From positions 1 to 35,439 of the forward strand of contig JAUXRW010000111.1 in the NCBI GenBank assembly GCA_030681555.1: a DNA stretch of 35,439 nt, read 5' to 3'. The DNA is from Acidimicrobiales bacterium (GTDB lineage: Bacteria; Actinomycetota; Acidimicrobiia; Acidimicrobiales; VFJN01). The notes below the pieces were generated by a model. It was not told the DNA's origin. It saw only the letters and a program-made list of their open reading frames with translations, and ran no database searches. Below are positions 1-7,910 of this stretch, one piece after another (positions within the stretch are counted from its first letter, which is position 1; each line of letters opens with the position of its first letter). Made by a program: the position numbers and the translations under genes.

Positions 1-2
1 CT

Positions 3-68
3 CGCCGTCGTCGTGACCCTCCAGCGATCGTCGCCATCCTGGCGATGGTCGAGAAGTGGCACCCGTAG
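3..68 (+). CDS. Possible 3' end of a gene entering from the left edge
   Basis: Reading from base 3, an open frame runs from the window edge to a TAG at 66-68 and ends in 'AIVAILAMVEKWHP'. The last dozen codons have the G/C-rich third positions typical of genes here, while the first few do not. Too little is visible to name a family. A perfect inverted repeat follows about 20 bp after the stop. The alternative is that the stretch is non-coding; the sequence to the left would decide. Confidence 0.3.
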   Translation, partial: RRRRDPPAIVAILAMVEKWHP

Positions 69-87
69 ACTCAGGTATCCCCGATTC

Positions 88-105
88 GTTGGAGGGCGCT
101 CCAAC
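88..105. promoter_or_regulatory. Perfect 7-bp inverted repeat (possible operator or weak terminator)
   Basis: The arms GTTGGAG and CTCCAAC flank a GGCG centre. No T-run follows, so a classical terminator is unlikely. The near-palindromic shape fits a dimeric repressor site, for example TetR type, but no gene nearby shows which one would bind. Confidence 0.35.
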
Positions 106-258
106 TGGCCGAGCATCGTTGGTGGGGAGGAGCGGTGACGAAGGGTCGCGACTCTGGTCCACAGATGGCTCTCAGCATCGGTCATGAGCCAGTCAGGCTG
201 CCCTGGTCCATCAAGGTGGGTGGCCGACCCCGCGAGGTGGATCCACGGTACCAGCCGC

Positions 259-987
259 TCATCGCCCTCGGAACTGGGGTCGACGACGTTCGCGGAACGC
301 GGCGATGCCCTCCTCGAGATCGTCGCTCCCCCAGGCTGCGTCTGAGGCGCCCTGCACCTCAGGGTCGTCGCCTCGCCCGACGGGCATCTCGAGCCGGTTG
401 AGGGCCAGCTTGTGCGCAGCGATGGTGAGCGGAGCGAGGGCGGCGATCTCGTCGGCCCAGCCGAGCGCGTCGTCCAGGTTTCCCACCCGCTGCACGAGCC
501 CGAACTGCACCGCCTCCTCACCGCCGTAGGTCTCGGCGGCGAGCAGCATCGCCCTGGCCGGCCCGGCCCCGGCCAGGAGGGCGAGGCGCTCCACGGTCCA
601 GTGGTCGACCGTCAGCCCGAGCTTGGCCGCCGGGATCCCGAACCGTGCCGAGGCCGTCGCGACGCGCACATCGCAGGCCACCGCCAGCTGGGTGCCTGCC
701 CCGAGGGCGGCGCCGTCGCACGCCGCGACCCAGAGCCGCGGGTCGTCGCGGATGCCGGCTAACACCACCCGCAGCAGGTCGGTGAAGGCGACGTCCTCCA
801 CGCCCGACAGGTCGGCCCCCGCACAGAAGTGGCCTCCCGCTCCGGTGAGCACGACCACGCGGGCCGAGGCGCTCCGAGCCTGCGCCTCCAGGAGTTGCTC
901 GAGCGCCTCGTGGTCGAGGGCGTTGCGCCGCTCAGCCCGGTCGATGGTGACGACGGCGACCGGCGCGCGGTCCTCGAGGTGGATCAC
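259..987 (-). CDS. Crotonase-fold (enoyl-CoA hydratase/isomerase family) protein, EchA6-like, probably not a hydratase
   Basis: This is a 242-residue crotonase-fold protein. It has the N-terminal 'RAERRNALDH' motif, the CoA/oxyanion-hole segment 'HFCAGADLSG' and the second oxyanion segment 'GAALGAGTQLAVACDVR'. The two acidic residues that do hydration in true crotonases (normally in 'QPE' and after 'GAGGTQ') are missing; the sequence reads 'IPAAKLGLTVDHWTVERL'. From memory this matches mycobacterial EchA6, a non-catalytic acyl-CoA-binding protein of lipid synthesis. The start was set at GTG 987; the longer ORF upstream runs over the divergent SDR. A -10-like TACAGT lies 8 nt before the GTG, so the mRNA may be leaderless. 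It is divergent from the SDR gene with a 52-bp gap. Confidence is high for the fold and moderate for the EchA6-like role. Confidence 0.88.
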   Translation of the reverse strand: MIHLEDRAPVAVVTIDRAERRNALDHEALEQLLEAQARSASARVVVLTGAGGHFCAGADLSGVEDVAFTDLLRVVLAGIRDDPRLWVAACDGAALGAGTQLAVACDVRVATASARFGIPAAKLGLTVDHWTVERLALLAGAGPARAMLLAAETYGGEEAVQFGLVQRVGNLDDALGWADEIAALAPLTIAAHKLALNRLEMPVGRGDDPEVQGASDAAWGSDDLEEGIAAFRERRRPQFRGR

Positions 988-1039
988 ACGGCCGCACTGT
1001 ACCGACGTCGCTAGCCTCGTTCGGAGAAGGGGAGGTCGA

Positions 1040-1831
1040 ATGGAGCTGCAGGGCAAACGGGTGCTGGTGACGGGCGCGTCGCGAGGGATCGGCCGAGAGC
1101 TGGCGACCCACTTCGCCAGAGCCGGGGCGAAGGTCGCGCTCGTGGCACGGGACGCGGCCTCGCTCGAGGCGCTGGCGAAGGACCTCGGAGGCACGGCGCA
1201 CCCGACCGACCTCGGCCAGGGAGCGCAGCTCGACCGGCTGCTCGACCGGGTGGAGGACGAGGCGGGCCCGGTGGACGTGCTCGTGAACAATGCCGCGAGC
1301 GCCGCCGAGGGTGCACTGTGGAAGCAGACCGGCCAGGAGCTCTCGAGCCGGGTGTGGCTGAACCTGGTCGTCCCCCTCGAGCTGTGCCGACAGGCCGTGC
1401 CCCGCATGCTCGAGCGGGGCGGGGGGCACCTCGTCAACGTAGCGTCGCTCGCTGCGCTCGCCTCGGTGCCGGGGATGACGGCGTACGCCGCCACGAAGGC
1501 GGGACTGGCCCACGGCGCGTCCGCGCTGCGCGACGAGCTGAAGGGCCTGCCGATCGGGGTCACGACCGTGCTGGTCGGCGGGGTACGCACCGAGCTGCTG
1601 GAGGCCGGGGAGTCCTACGAGCCGTTCCACCGGTCGTTCGAGCGCCTCCGGAAGATCCAGCTCGTCCCCGACACCCCCGTCGAGGTGCTCGCGGCGGCGG
1701 TCGTGCTGGGAGTGGAGCAGGGCAAGCGCACCGTCTGGGTGCCGAAGCGGGCGCTGCCGTTGGTCGCCGCCGTCGAAGCACCCCGCAAGATCGTGTCGCT
1801 GGCGCTCACCGGCATCAAGCGCCGCGCCTGA
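1040..1831 (+). CDS. SDR family NAD(P)-dependent oxidoreductase
   Basis: This is a 263-residue classical short-chain dehydrogenase with a Rossmann fold. It shows the dinucleotide motif 'TGASRGIG' (residues about 10-17), 'NNAA' near residue 90, the catalytic Ser in 'VNVASLAAL' and the active-site 'YAATK'. It should oxidise or reduce a hydroxyl/keto group using NAD(P)(H); the substrate cannot be read from sequence. ATG 1040 was chosen because GGGAGG sits 5-6 nt upstream and the domain begins at once. The basic C-terminal tail after the fold is ordinary for SDRs that act on lipid or aromatic substrates. It diverges from the EchA6-like gene, so an acyl-type substrate is possible, which is inference only. 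Confidence 0.92.
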   Translation: MELQGKRVLVTGASRGIGRELATHFARAGAKVALVARDAASLEALAKDLGGTAHPTDLGQGAQLDRLLDRVEDEAGPVDVLVNNAASAAEGALWKQTGQELSSRVWLNLVVPLELCRQAVPRMLERGGGHLVNVASLAALASVPGMTAYAATKAGLAHGASALRDELKGLPIGVTTVLVGGVRTELLEAGESYEPFHRSFERLRKIQLVPDTPVEVLAAAVVLGVEQGKRTVWVPKRALPLVAAVEAPRKIVSLALTGIKRRA

Positions 1832-1904
1832 AGCGGCAGGCGGCGGCGGGTGCCGCACCTATGCTCGGGCGGTCCACCCGGCACTCCACGGCAAGGCTGA
1901 TCAC

Positions 1905-2228
1905 ATGCGCCTCACTCCCCTGCTCGCCACCTCGGTGGTCTTCGCGCTCGCCGCACTCGGCGCGTGCAGCGGCGAGGACGACCCGACGGCGGAGGAGCTG
2001 CAGGAGGACATCGCCGAGGAGCTGCGGGACGTCGACGCCGACCTGACGCAGGAGCAGGCGGACTGCTTCGCCGGTGTGATCGTCGACGAGCTCGGCGCAG
2101 ACGCCGTCAACGACATCGACTTCGCCGCAGCCGAGCCGGAAGCCGACGAGGCCGAGGCGCTGGCCTCAGCCGCCATCGAGGCCCGAGACACCTGTGACCT
2201 GGGCGACGGCGCCACCGGCGCCGGCTGA
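1905..2228 (+). CDS. Small lipoprotein with a single Cys-pair domain
   Basis: This is a 107-residue exported protein. It has a short basic N-terminus, a hydrophobic stretch and a lipobox 'ALGAC' at about residues 18-22, so the Cys should be lipidated and the protein held on the outer face of the membrane. The mature part is very acidic and contains 'LTQEQADCFAGVIVDELG' followed about 45 residues later by 'DTCDL'. The same two-Cys pattern occurs twice in the product of the next gene, which starts 25 bp downstream on the same strand, so the two are probably co-transcribed and paralogous. A TATGCT hexamer at 1860-1865 could be the -10 element. The function is unknown. Confidence 0.82.
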   Translation: MRLTPLLATSVVFALAALGACSGEDDPTAEELQEDIAEELRDVDADLTQEQADCFAGVIVDELGADAVNDIDFAAAEPEADEAEALASAAIEARDTCDLGDGATGAG

Positions 2229-2253
2229 CCCTCCCCCACGAGACGAGGTCCCG

Positions 2254-3525
2254 ATGACGGACATGACCCCGAGCTGGCAGGCCGACCCGACCGGTCGCCA
2301 CGACCACCGCTACTGGGACGGGACGAGCTGGACGGAGCACGTCGCCGACGCCGGCGTGGCCGCCGTCGACCCCTACGACGGCCCGGCGGCCGGCGCCGCC
2401 ACCTCGGCCGATCCGGCCGGACTCTCCACCGGGTGGGGCGCCACGCCGACGGAGGACGCAGGAGCCGGCGCCTCCACCTGGGGCGGCGGCACGGCCACCG
2501 GTTGGGGCGCCCCCGCCCCGTCCGGCGCCGCCGACGCTCCGACGACGGGCACCGGGTGGAACGCGACGGCCGCCGCCACGCCCACCGCATCGACGCCCAC
2601 CACCTGGGGCGCGAGCGCGTCGGAGCCCACCACGCACGAGCCAGAGACCTCCGAGCCCGAGGCCGCCACGCCGGCCGCGGAGGCGGACACCCAGGCGTTC
2701 CCCGCCGCCGGCGAGCCCACCACGGTCTGGGGTGCCTCCGAGACCCCCTTCACGGACACCGGCACCCAGGCGACCGTGGAGCGCGATGTCTATGAGCAGA
2801 CCGTCGCGCCGGCCGTGCGCGCCGAGGGCGAGCCGCCCAAGGGCCAAGGGAAGGCCTTGCTGCTGGTGGGCCTGGCGCTGTTCGCGGTCGTGGCGCTGGT
2901 GGTGGCCATCCTCCTCACCAACGACGACGAGGACGCCGGGGGCGACGGCGACCTCACCTCGCGCGTGTCCGAGGAGCTGCGCGAGGACGATGGGGTGCTC
3001 GCCGGCGTGCCCACAGAGGACGCCGACTGCGTCGCCGACCACATCGTCGACCAGATCGGCCCCGAGCGGCTGGATGGCGTGAACCTCGGCGAAGAGCCAC
3101 CGCCAGACCTCAGCGGCGACCTCGCGGCAGCGCTCACCGGTGGCATCAACGCCTGCGAGATCGACGCCGAGCAGCTCACCGGGGACGGCAGCACGATCGG
3201 CGCCGAAACCGACGACGAGACCGACGGGCGCGCCGAGGACGGCGACGGCTCCGACGCAGCCGCGGACGACACGGTCACGGCCGACGGCGGCAACGACGTC
3301 GACCTCACCGACCCCGACCAGCTGGACCAGGTCCTGGTGGAGTCCTTCACCTCGGCCTACGGCATCGACCGGGAGCGGGCCGAGTGCCTGGCCAGCCGGC
3401 TCACCGACGCCATGCGCGAGGGCACCACCGATCCGAACAACCCCTTCGGAACGCAGGAGGAGTACGTCGAGCACCTGGAGGCCTGCGACATCACCCCCGA
3501 AGAGGTCGGCTTCGTCGGCACCTGA
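2254..3525 (+). CDS. DUF2510 membrane protein with two Cys-pair domains
   Basis: This is a 423-residue protein. Residues about 7-31 carry the DUF2510 signature: 'W-x-x-DPTG', then 'RYWDGTSWTEHV'. Residues about 55-185 are a low-complexity Thr/Ala/Pro/Glu linker with five Trp-Gly motifs (GWGA, TWGG, GWGA, TWGA, VWGA). A single membrane span lies at about 201-222 ('LLLVGLALFAVVALVVAIL'). The C-terminal part, probably outside the cell, holds two copies of the Cys-pair domain found in the upstream lipoprotein: 'TEDADCVADHIVDQIG...ACEI' and 'RERAECLASRLTDAM...ACDI'. They are separated by an Asp/Thr-rich spacer. ATG 2254 was chosen over the longer ORF because DUF2510 sits at the very N-terminus. 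The molecular function is unknown; an envelope sensor or scaffold is possible. Confidence 0.85.
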   Translation: MTDMTPSWQADPTGRHDHRYWDGTSWTEHVADAGVAAVDPYDGPAAGAATSADPAGLSTGWGATPTEDAGAGASTWGGGTATGWGAPAPSGAADAPTTGTGWNATAAATPTASTPTTWGASASEPTTHEPETSEPEAATPAAEADTQAFPAAGEPTTVWGASETPFTDTGTQATVERDVYEQTVAPAVRAEGEPPKGQGKALLLVGLALFAVVALVVAILLTNDDEDAGGDGDLTSRVSEELREDDGVLAGVPTEDADCVADHIVDQIGPERLDGVNLGEEPPPDLSGDLAAALTGGINACEIDAEQLTGDGSTIGAETDDETDGRAEDGDGSDAAADDTVTADGGNDVDLTDPDQLDQVLVESFTSAYGIDRERAECLASRLTDAMREGTTDPNNPFGTQEEYVEHLEACDITPEEVGFVGT

Positions 3526-3587
3526 GCGCAGGTCGCCCTGCCGCCCCCGCCCGCACGGTGATCCGCTCGTAGGCGGGCCCCGCTCGC

Positions 3588-3593
3588 TACCTT
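3588..3593 (+). promoter_or_regulatory. Probable -10 hexamer of a leaderless promoter (TACCTT)
   Basis: TACCTT ends exactly 6 nt before the GTG of the DUF5317 gene, so transcription should begin at or next to the start codon. No clear -35 element is visible. Confidence 0.45.
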
Positions 3594-3599
3594 CAGGGA

Positions 3600-4406
3600 G
3601 TGGTGCTCCTCGTCGTCGCCGTGCTGGGCGGACTCGTCGCCGGGCTGCTGCGCCCGCGCGCGGGCGGGCACGGCGCCCGGCCGCACCTGCACCAACCGGT
3701 CCTCGTCGGGGCGGGCCTCGGCCTGCTGGTCGCCTCGGCGTTGGTCGAGGGCGACATCGCGACCGTCACGGGAGCGCTCGGCCTCGCGGCGCTGCTCACG
3801 TTCGTGGGGGTCAACCGATCGGTGACGGGCCTGCTGGTGCTCGGCCTCGGGCTCCTGGCCAACCTGGCGGCCCTCGTGCTCAACAACGGGATGCCCGTCC
3901 GACCCGACGCCCTGGTCGAGGCCGACGTGGTCGAGCGGTCCGAGCTGGCTGACCACGACCTTCGCGGGCTTCGCCACCTCGAGACCGACGCCGACGCGTT
4001 CGACTGGCTCGGTGCCATCGTGCCGGTGCCCCTGGCCCGCCAGGTCGTGTCGTTCGGCGACCTGCTCGTGCTCGTCGGCCTGACCGACGCCGTGCGCGAC
4101 CTGGCGCGCCGTCGGAGCCGGGTCCATCCGGTCGAGCGGTCGGGCGGCACCGCGGACGATGACGCGGGGGCCGACGGCGTCGAAGACGGCGGGGCCGGCC
4201 GGGCAAGTCCCGGCGACGACGGCTACGACGCGACCACGCAGGCCAAGGTCGACCACGACTGGGGCGCCGCGCCGAGCGACGCCCCCGAGTCGGGTTCCCA
4301 GTACTCCGAGAAGCCCGAGACCACCGCGGCCGACGTCAGCGCGTTCTGGAGCGACAGCTCCGTGACGCCGTCCCCGGCCCACCTCGCAGCACGCCACGAC
4401 AAGTAG
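3600..4406 (+). CDS. DUF5317 family membrane protein with long disordered tail
   Basis: This is a 268-residue protein. The first 100 residues hold four hydrophobic helices, followed by 'NNGMPVRPDAL' and, near residue 150, 'VVSFGDLLVLVGLTDAV'. That 'NGMPV ... GDLL' pattern is typical of DUF5317 membrane proteins, whose role is unknown. From about residue 165 the chain becomes polar and acidic with no predicted fold. The last 60 residues are read antisense to the 3' end of the convergent GH63-like gene, a 184-bp overlap. The tail therefore looks like run-through after loss of the original stop. The GTG at 3600 has no Shine-Dalgarno spacing but has a -10-like hexamer 6 nt upstream. Confidence 0.75.
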   Translation: MVLLVVAVLGGLVAGLLRPRAGGHGARPHLHQPVLVGAGLGLLVASALVEGDIATVTGALGLAALLTFVGVNRSVTGLLVLGLGLLANLAALVLNNGMPVRPDALVEADVVERSELADHDLRGLRHLETDADAFDWLGAIVPVPLARQVVSFGDLLVLVGLTDAVRDLARRRSRVHPVERSGGTADDDAGADGVEDGGAGRASPGDDGYDATTQAKVDHDWGAAPSDAPESGSQYSEKPETTAADVSAFWSDSSVTPSPAHLAARHDK

Positions 4407-5380
4407 CTGAGCTGCGGCCACGCCGCTCCCCGCCAGTAGCTGGCCGGGTCGAAGGAGGGCTCGGCGCGGTGCACGCCGGACGGCCCGAAGCGGGCACCGA
4501 ACGCCGTCGGGTCGGTGAGCTGCGCCATGGCCTCCGGACGGCGGACCACGAGGAGGGGCAGGAGGGCATCGAGCGTGCGCACCCGCCCGGAGGTCGGCGC
4601 CGTCGGACCGTCGTCGATCCACGTGCAGAGGTCGGCATCCCACCGGGCGTCGACGGCCTGGACGAGCTCCCGCGCGGACGCGAGCAGCCGCTCGTCACCG
4701 GTGACGCCTGCCAGCTCGATGGCGTTCCAGGCGACCAGGCTCGAGAACCCGGCCGAGCCGACGGGGAACGCGGGGTTGGCGAGGGCCGCCCCGGTGGAGG
4801 ACCGCTCGATCGTCTCGAGCAGCCGTCCCTTGGTGTCGTGCCACGACGGCGACGTCCAGGCCGCCTCGAGCACGCCATCCCATCGGGGGCTGTCGTCACA
4901 TCCAGACTCCCACGGATGGCACAGCTCGACGAGGCCGCCGGCGGACCGGCGGCGCCGGTCGAGCAGGAACCGGAGGCCGTCGCCGGCCCGCGCGACGACG
5001 CGTTCCGGCACGGGGAGGCCCGCAGCCAGCACGACCGAGACGGCATGACCGAACATCGGCGGCTGGGTGATCGAGGACGTGTGGCGCCGTCGCCAGAAGT
5101 CCGCGTGCGGGTTCGGGGCCCCCGCGTAGCGCATGTGCGGCACGAAGCCGTCGGCGTCCTGGTCGGCCAGCGCGGCGGCCACCTCGAGGGCGGCGCGCTC
5201 GTCGCCGAGATGGGCCCACACCACCGCGTGGAAGCAGCTGTCCCACAGCCACTGCCACGGGTAGGTGCCGGCGTGGGGCACGCAGAACCCGCCGCCCTCG
5301 CCGTCGGAGCGCCAGGCCTCGCCGAGGATCTGGCGGGCCTGGCGCTCGAGCTCGGCGCGCGACGCCGGGTCTAGGGTCAC
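4223..5380 (-). CDS. GH63-like glycoside hydrolase (glucosylglycerate/mannosylglycerate hydrolase type)
   Basis: This is a 385-residue (alpha/alpha)6-barrel-type protein. It has '[13 protein letters not shown]' (residues about 40-51), 'FVPHMRY', '[11 protein letters not shown]', '[14 protein letters not shown]' (about 155-168), '[13 protein letters not shown]' and a C-terminal '[14 protein letters not shown]'. From memory this set matches glucosylglycerate hydrolases of GH63, in which an Asp in the 'SG.D.S' segment and the Glu of 'SEYWEP' are the catalytic pair; both are present. The likely reaction is hydrolysis of glucosylglycerate or a related compatible solute to the sugar and glycerate, in the cytoplasm (no signal peptide). 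GTG 5380 was chosen because upstream codons would overlap the divergent GT4 gene. Only 6 bp separate the two start codons. Confidence 0.75.
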   Translation of the reverse strand: MTLDPASRAELERQARQILGEAWRSDGEGGGFCVPHAGTYPWQWLWDSCFHAVVWAHLGDERAALEVAAALADQDADGFVPHMRYAGAPNPHADFWRRRHTSSITQPPMFGHAVSVVLAAGLPVPERVVARAGDGLRFLLDRRRRSAGGLVELCHPWESGCDDSPRWDGVLEAAWTSPSWHDTKGRLLETIERSSTGAALANPAFPVGSAGFSSLVAWNAIELAGVTGDERLLASARELVQAVDARWDADLCTWIDDGPTAPTSGRVRTLDALLPLLVVRRPEAMAQLTDPTAFGARFGPSGVHRAEPSFDPASYWRGAAWPQLSYLSWRAARWAGDGVTELSLQNALTSAAVVSGFSEYWEPDSGASLGAAPQSWSTLACVVAS

Positions 5381-5386
5381 CTCGCC

Positions 5387-6418
5387 GTGCCCACCGTCGC
5401 CCTCGTCTCGTTCCGACTCGGCCGTCACGACGGCGTGTCCGTGGTGGCGGCCACGTGGGAGCGGGTGCTCTCCGAGCTCGGGTGGACCGTGATCACCGTT
5501 GCGGGGGACGGCCCGGTGGACCACCTCGTGCCGGGACTGGCCATCGGCGCCACCGATCCACCGACGCAGGACGAGCTGGCCTCAGCGCTGGCGAGCGCCG
5601 ACCTCGTGGTCGTGGAGAACCTGTGCACGATCCCGCTGAACCTACCCGCCGCCCGGCTCGTCGCCGCCGTGCTGGCCGGCCGCCCTGCGGTGCTCCACCA
5701 CCACGACCCGGCCTGGCAGCGCCCGGCGCTCGCCCACATCACCGAGCTCCCGCCGGCCGATCCGGCCTGGCGCCACGTCACCATCAACCGTCTCACCGAG
5801 TCGGAGATGGCGGACCGCGGCATCGAGGCGACCACCATTTACAACGCGTTCGACCTGGACGTGCCGACCGGCGATCGCGCCGGCACCCGGGCCGCGCTCG
5901 ACGTGGCCGAGCGCGAGCGGCTCCTGCTCCACCCGGTCCGGGCCATCCCCCGCAAGGACGTGCCCGCAGCGGTGGCCCTGGCCGAGGATCTGGGCGCCAC
6001 CTACTGGCTCGCCGGCCCGGCCGAGGAGGGCTACGACCACGAGCTGGCCGAGGTGCTCGCGAAGGCGGCCTGCCGCGTCATCCACCGGCCGCCGCCGAGC
6101 GGGATGGCCGACGCCTACGCGGCGTGCGACGCCGTCGCCTTCCCCTCCACCTGGGAGGGCTTCGGCAACCCCCCGGTCGAGGCGGCCCTCCACCGACGCC
6201 CCGTCGCGGTGGGCCCGTACCCCGTGGCCGCCGAGCTCCGGTCGCTGGGCTTGCGATGGTTCGACCCGGCCGACCCCGCCGCCCTCGACGCCTTCCTCGT
6301 CCGCCCCGACGAACGGCTCCACGACGCCAACCACGCCCTCGTGCGCCGCCACTTCGGGATCGACCGGCTGCGCGCCGACCTCGCCGCGCTCCTCACTGGG
6401 GCAGGCTGGTCGGCATGA
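5387..6418 (+). CDS. Family 4 glycosyltransferase (GT-B fold)
   Basis: This is a 343-residue retaining glycosyltransferase. It has an N-terminal '[19 protein letters not shown]' acceptor-side motif, a central '[18 protein letters not shown]' and the donor-binding E-x7-E motif 'EGFGNPPVE' (Glu257 and Glu265). The donor is a nucleotide sugar; the acceptor is unknown. It sits divergent to the GH63-like hydrolase, so the pair may make and degrade the same glycoside (glucosylglycerate or mannosylglucosylglycerate type), which is inference. A TAGGGT hexamer 9 nt before the GTG falls inside the first codons of the GH63 gene and could be its -10. The stop overlaps the next gene by 4 bp (ATGA). Confidence 0.85.
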   Translation: MPTVALVSFRLGRHDGVSVVAATWERVLSELGWTVITVAGDGPVDHLVPGLAIGATDPPTQDELASALASADLVVVENLCTIPLNLPAARLVAAVLAGRPAVLHHHDPAWQRPALAHITELPPADPAWRHVTINRLTESEMADRGIEATTIYNAFDLDVPTGDRAGTRAALDVAERERLLLHPVRAIPRKDVPAAVALAEDLGATYWLAGPAEEGYDHELAEVLAKAACRVIHRPPPSGMADAYAACDAVAFPSTWEGFGNPPVEAALHRRPVAVGPYPVAAELRSLGLRWFDPADPAALDAFLVRPDERLHDANHALVRRHFGIDRLRADLAALLTGAGWSA

Positions 6419-6681
6419 CGACCGGAGGCGCCGTGGATCCCGTGCGCGAACGGCGGGCGAGGATCGCGCGGTGGGTGCTGCTGGGCCAGCGCGGGGGCTA
6501 CGCGCTGTACGCCATCGCTGTGGCCGCCTTCGTCGCCGGCTTCGTGGTCGGGTTCACGGACGGCTTCGTCACCTTGATCGTCACATCCCTGCTCGTGGGG
6601 TCGGCCGTCCTCGCCCCCGCCATCGTCTTCGGCTACGCCGTGAAGGCGGCGGAGCGCGACGACCGAGAGCGGGGGCTCTGA
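6415..6681 (+). CDS. Small two-helix membrane protein
   Basis: This is an 88-residue protein whose ATG overlaps the GT4 stop codon (ATGA), which indicates translational coupling. A basic N-terminus ('[10 protein letters not shown]') leads to two hydrophobic helices at about residues 28-47 and 50-73, and it ends in a charged tail. No conserved domain is recognised. The coupling suggests it helps the glycosyltransferase at the membrane, but this is inference. It was hidden inside a longer shadow ORF (5455-6681), and only the part from 6415 looks coding. Confidence 0.75.
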   Translation: MTTGGAVDPVRERRARIARWVLLGQRGGYALYAIAVAAFVAGFVVGFTDGFVTLIVTSLLVGSAVLAPAIVFGYAVKAAERDDRERGL

Positions 6682-6759
6682 GCAACGCTCACGGGTTTGC
6701 CCCACCGGGAGCGCAGTGGCACGCTCGGGCACATCGATCACAGCAGGGGGATGCACCAG

Positions 6760-7869
6760 ATGATCACCGCAGCGGTTCTGCACGGCATGAGCGAGGACCT
6801 CCAGGTCCACGACGACATCGAACAGGCCCCACCCGGCCCCGGCGAGGTGAAGGTCAAGGTCGTCGCGTCCGGTGTCTGCCACTCCGACCTCTCCGTCCAG
6901 AACGGCACCATCCCGCTCCCCACGCCCATCGTGCTCGGACACGAGGGCGCCGGCATCGTCGAGGAGACCGGCGAAGGCGTCTCCAGCCTGGCCCCCGGCG
7001 ATCACGTCGTCCTCTCCTTCGTCCCTGCCTGCGGCAGCTGCTTCTACTGCGCCCGCGACCAGGGCTTCCTCTGCGAGAAGAGCGCGATGGCGGCGGGCGG
7101 GGGGCTGCTCGACGGCACGACCCGCCTCACCCACGGCGGGCAGGGGCTCGGCCAGATGGCGATGTGCGGCACGTTCGGCAACTACGCCATCGTCCCCGAG
7201 ATCTCGGCGGTGAAGATCGACGATGACGTCGACCTGCGCTACGCCGCCCTCATCGGTTGCGGCGTCCTCACCGGCGTGGGGGCGGCGCTGAACACCGCCA
7301 GCATCCGTCCCGGCGACTCGGTCGCCGTCGTCGGCTGCGGTGGCGTCGGGCTCAACGTCATCCAGGGCGCCAAGATCGCCGGTGCCGAGAAGATCATCGC
7401 CATCGACATGTTCGAGTCGAAGCTCAAGATGGCCGAGCAGTTCGGCGCCACCGACCTCGTGAAGGCCGACGAGGGCGATCCCGTCGGCACCGTCATGACC
7501 CTCACCGGTGGACGGGGCGCGGACGTCGCCTTCGAGGTCATCGGCCTCGGCCCCACGATCGAGCAGACGATCAACATGACGCGCAACGGCGGGGAGGCGA
7601 TCCTCGTCGGTGTGCCCCGCATGGACGTCATGCTCAACCTCAACGCTGCCTTCACGTTCCTCTACCTCGCCAAGACGGTGAAGGGCTGCTGGTACGGCTC
7701 GGCCAACGTCCGCACGGACGTACCGAAGCTGATCGGTCTCTACAAGGAGGGGAAGCTCAAGCTCGAGGAGCTCGTCTCCCGCGAGATCGGTGTCGACGGC
7801 GTCAACGAGGCCTTCACCGCCATGCAAGCCGGCGAGGTCGCCCGCTCGCTGATCACGCATCAGCACTAG
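6760..7869 (+). CDS. Zinc-dependent alcohol dehydrogenase, MDR superfamily (NDMA-dependent-like)
   Basis: This is a 369-residue medium-chain dehydrogenase. Cys40 ('GVCHSD') and His61-Glu62 ('GHEGAG') are catalytic zinc ligands. The structural zinc site is complete with Cys91, 94, 97 and 105 ('CGSCFYCARDQGFLC'). The NAD fold carries 'GCGGVGLNVIQGAKIAGA'. The pattern, including 'GGGLLDGT' and 'LIGCGV', resembles the actinobacterial alcohol dehydrogenases described as NDMA-dependent with tightly bound cofactor; the substrate is probably an alcohol or aldehyde of unknown kind. Of two in-frame ATGs (6751, 6760) the second was chosen because GGGGG ends 9 nt before it and abuts the first. It appears monocistronic, with a hairpin after the stop. 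Confidence 0.9.
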   Translation: MITAAVLHGMSEDLQVHDDIEQAPPGPGEVKVKVVASGVCHSDLSVQNGTIPLPTPIVLGHEGAGIVEETGEGVSSLAPGDHVVLSFVPACGSCFYCARDQGFLCEKSAMAAGGGLLDGTTRLTHGGQGLGQMAMCGTFGNYAIVPEISAVKIDDDVDLRYAALIGCGVLTGVGAALNTASIRPGDSVAVVGCGGVGLNVIQGAKIAGAEKIIAIDMFESKLKMAEQFGATDLVKADEGDPVGTVMTLTGGRGADVAFEVIGLGPTIEQTINMTRNGGEAILVGVPRMDVMLNLNAAFTFLYLAKTVKGCWYGSANVRTDVPKLIGLYKEGKLKLEELVSREIGVDGVNEAFTAMQAGEVARSLITHQH

Positions 7870-7893
7870 CGCGCACACTCACGCTCCACCGGT

Positions 7894-7910
7894 TGCCGGC
7901 TGCGCCGGCA
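7894..7910 (+). terminator. Hairpin after the alcohol dehydrogenase gene
   Basis: TGCCGGC and GCCGGCA form a perfect 7-bp stem with a 3-nt TGC loop, 24 bp after the stop codon. There is no U-tract, as is common for high-GC terminators. A second small hairpin follows about 30 bp later. Confidence 0.4.

Noticed and set aside
135-401. 88-residue plus-strand ORF with a GGGGAGGAG upstream
   Set aside because: The ribosome-binding-like site is attractive, but half of the ORF is antisense to the conserved end of the EchA6-like gene and the rest has poor codon third-position bias.
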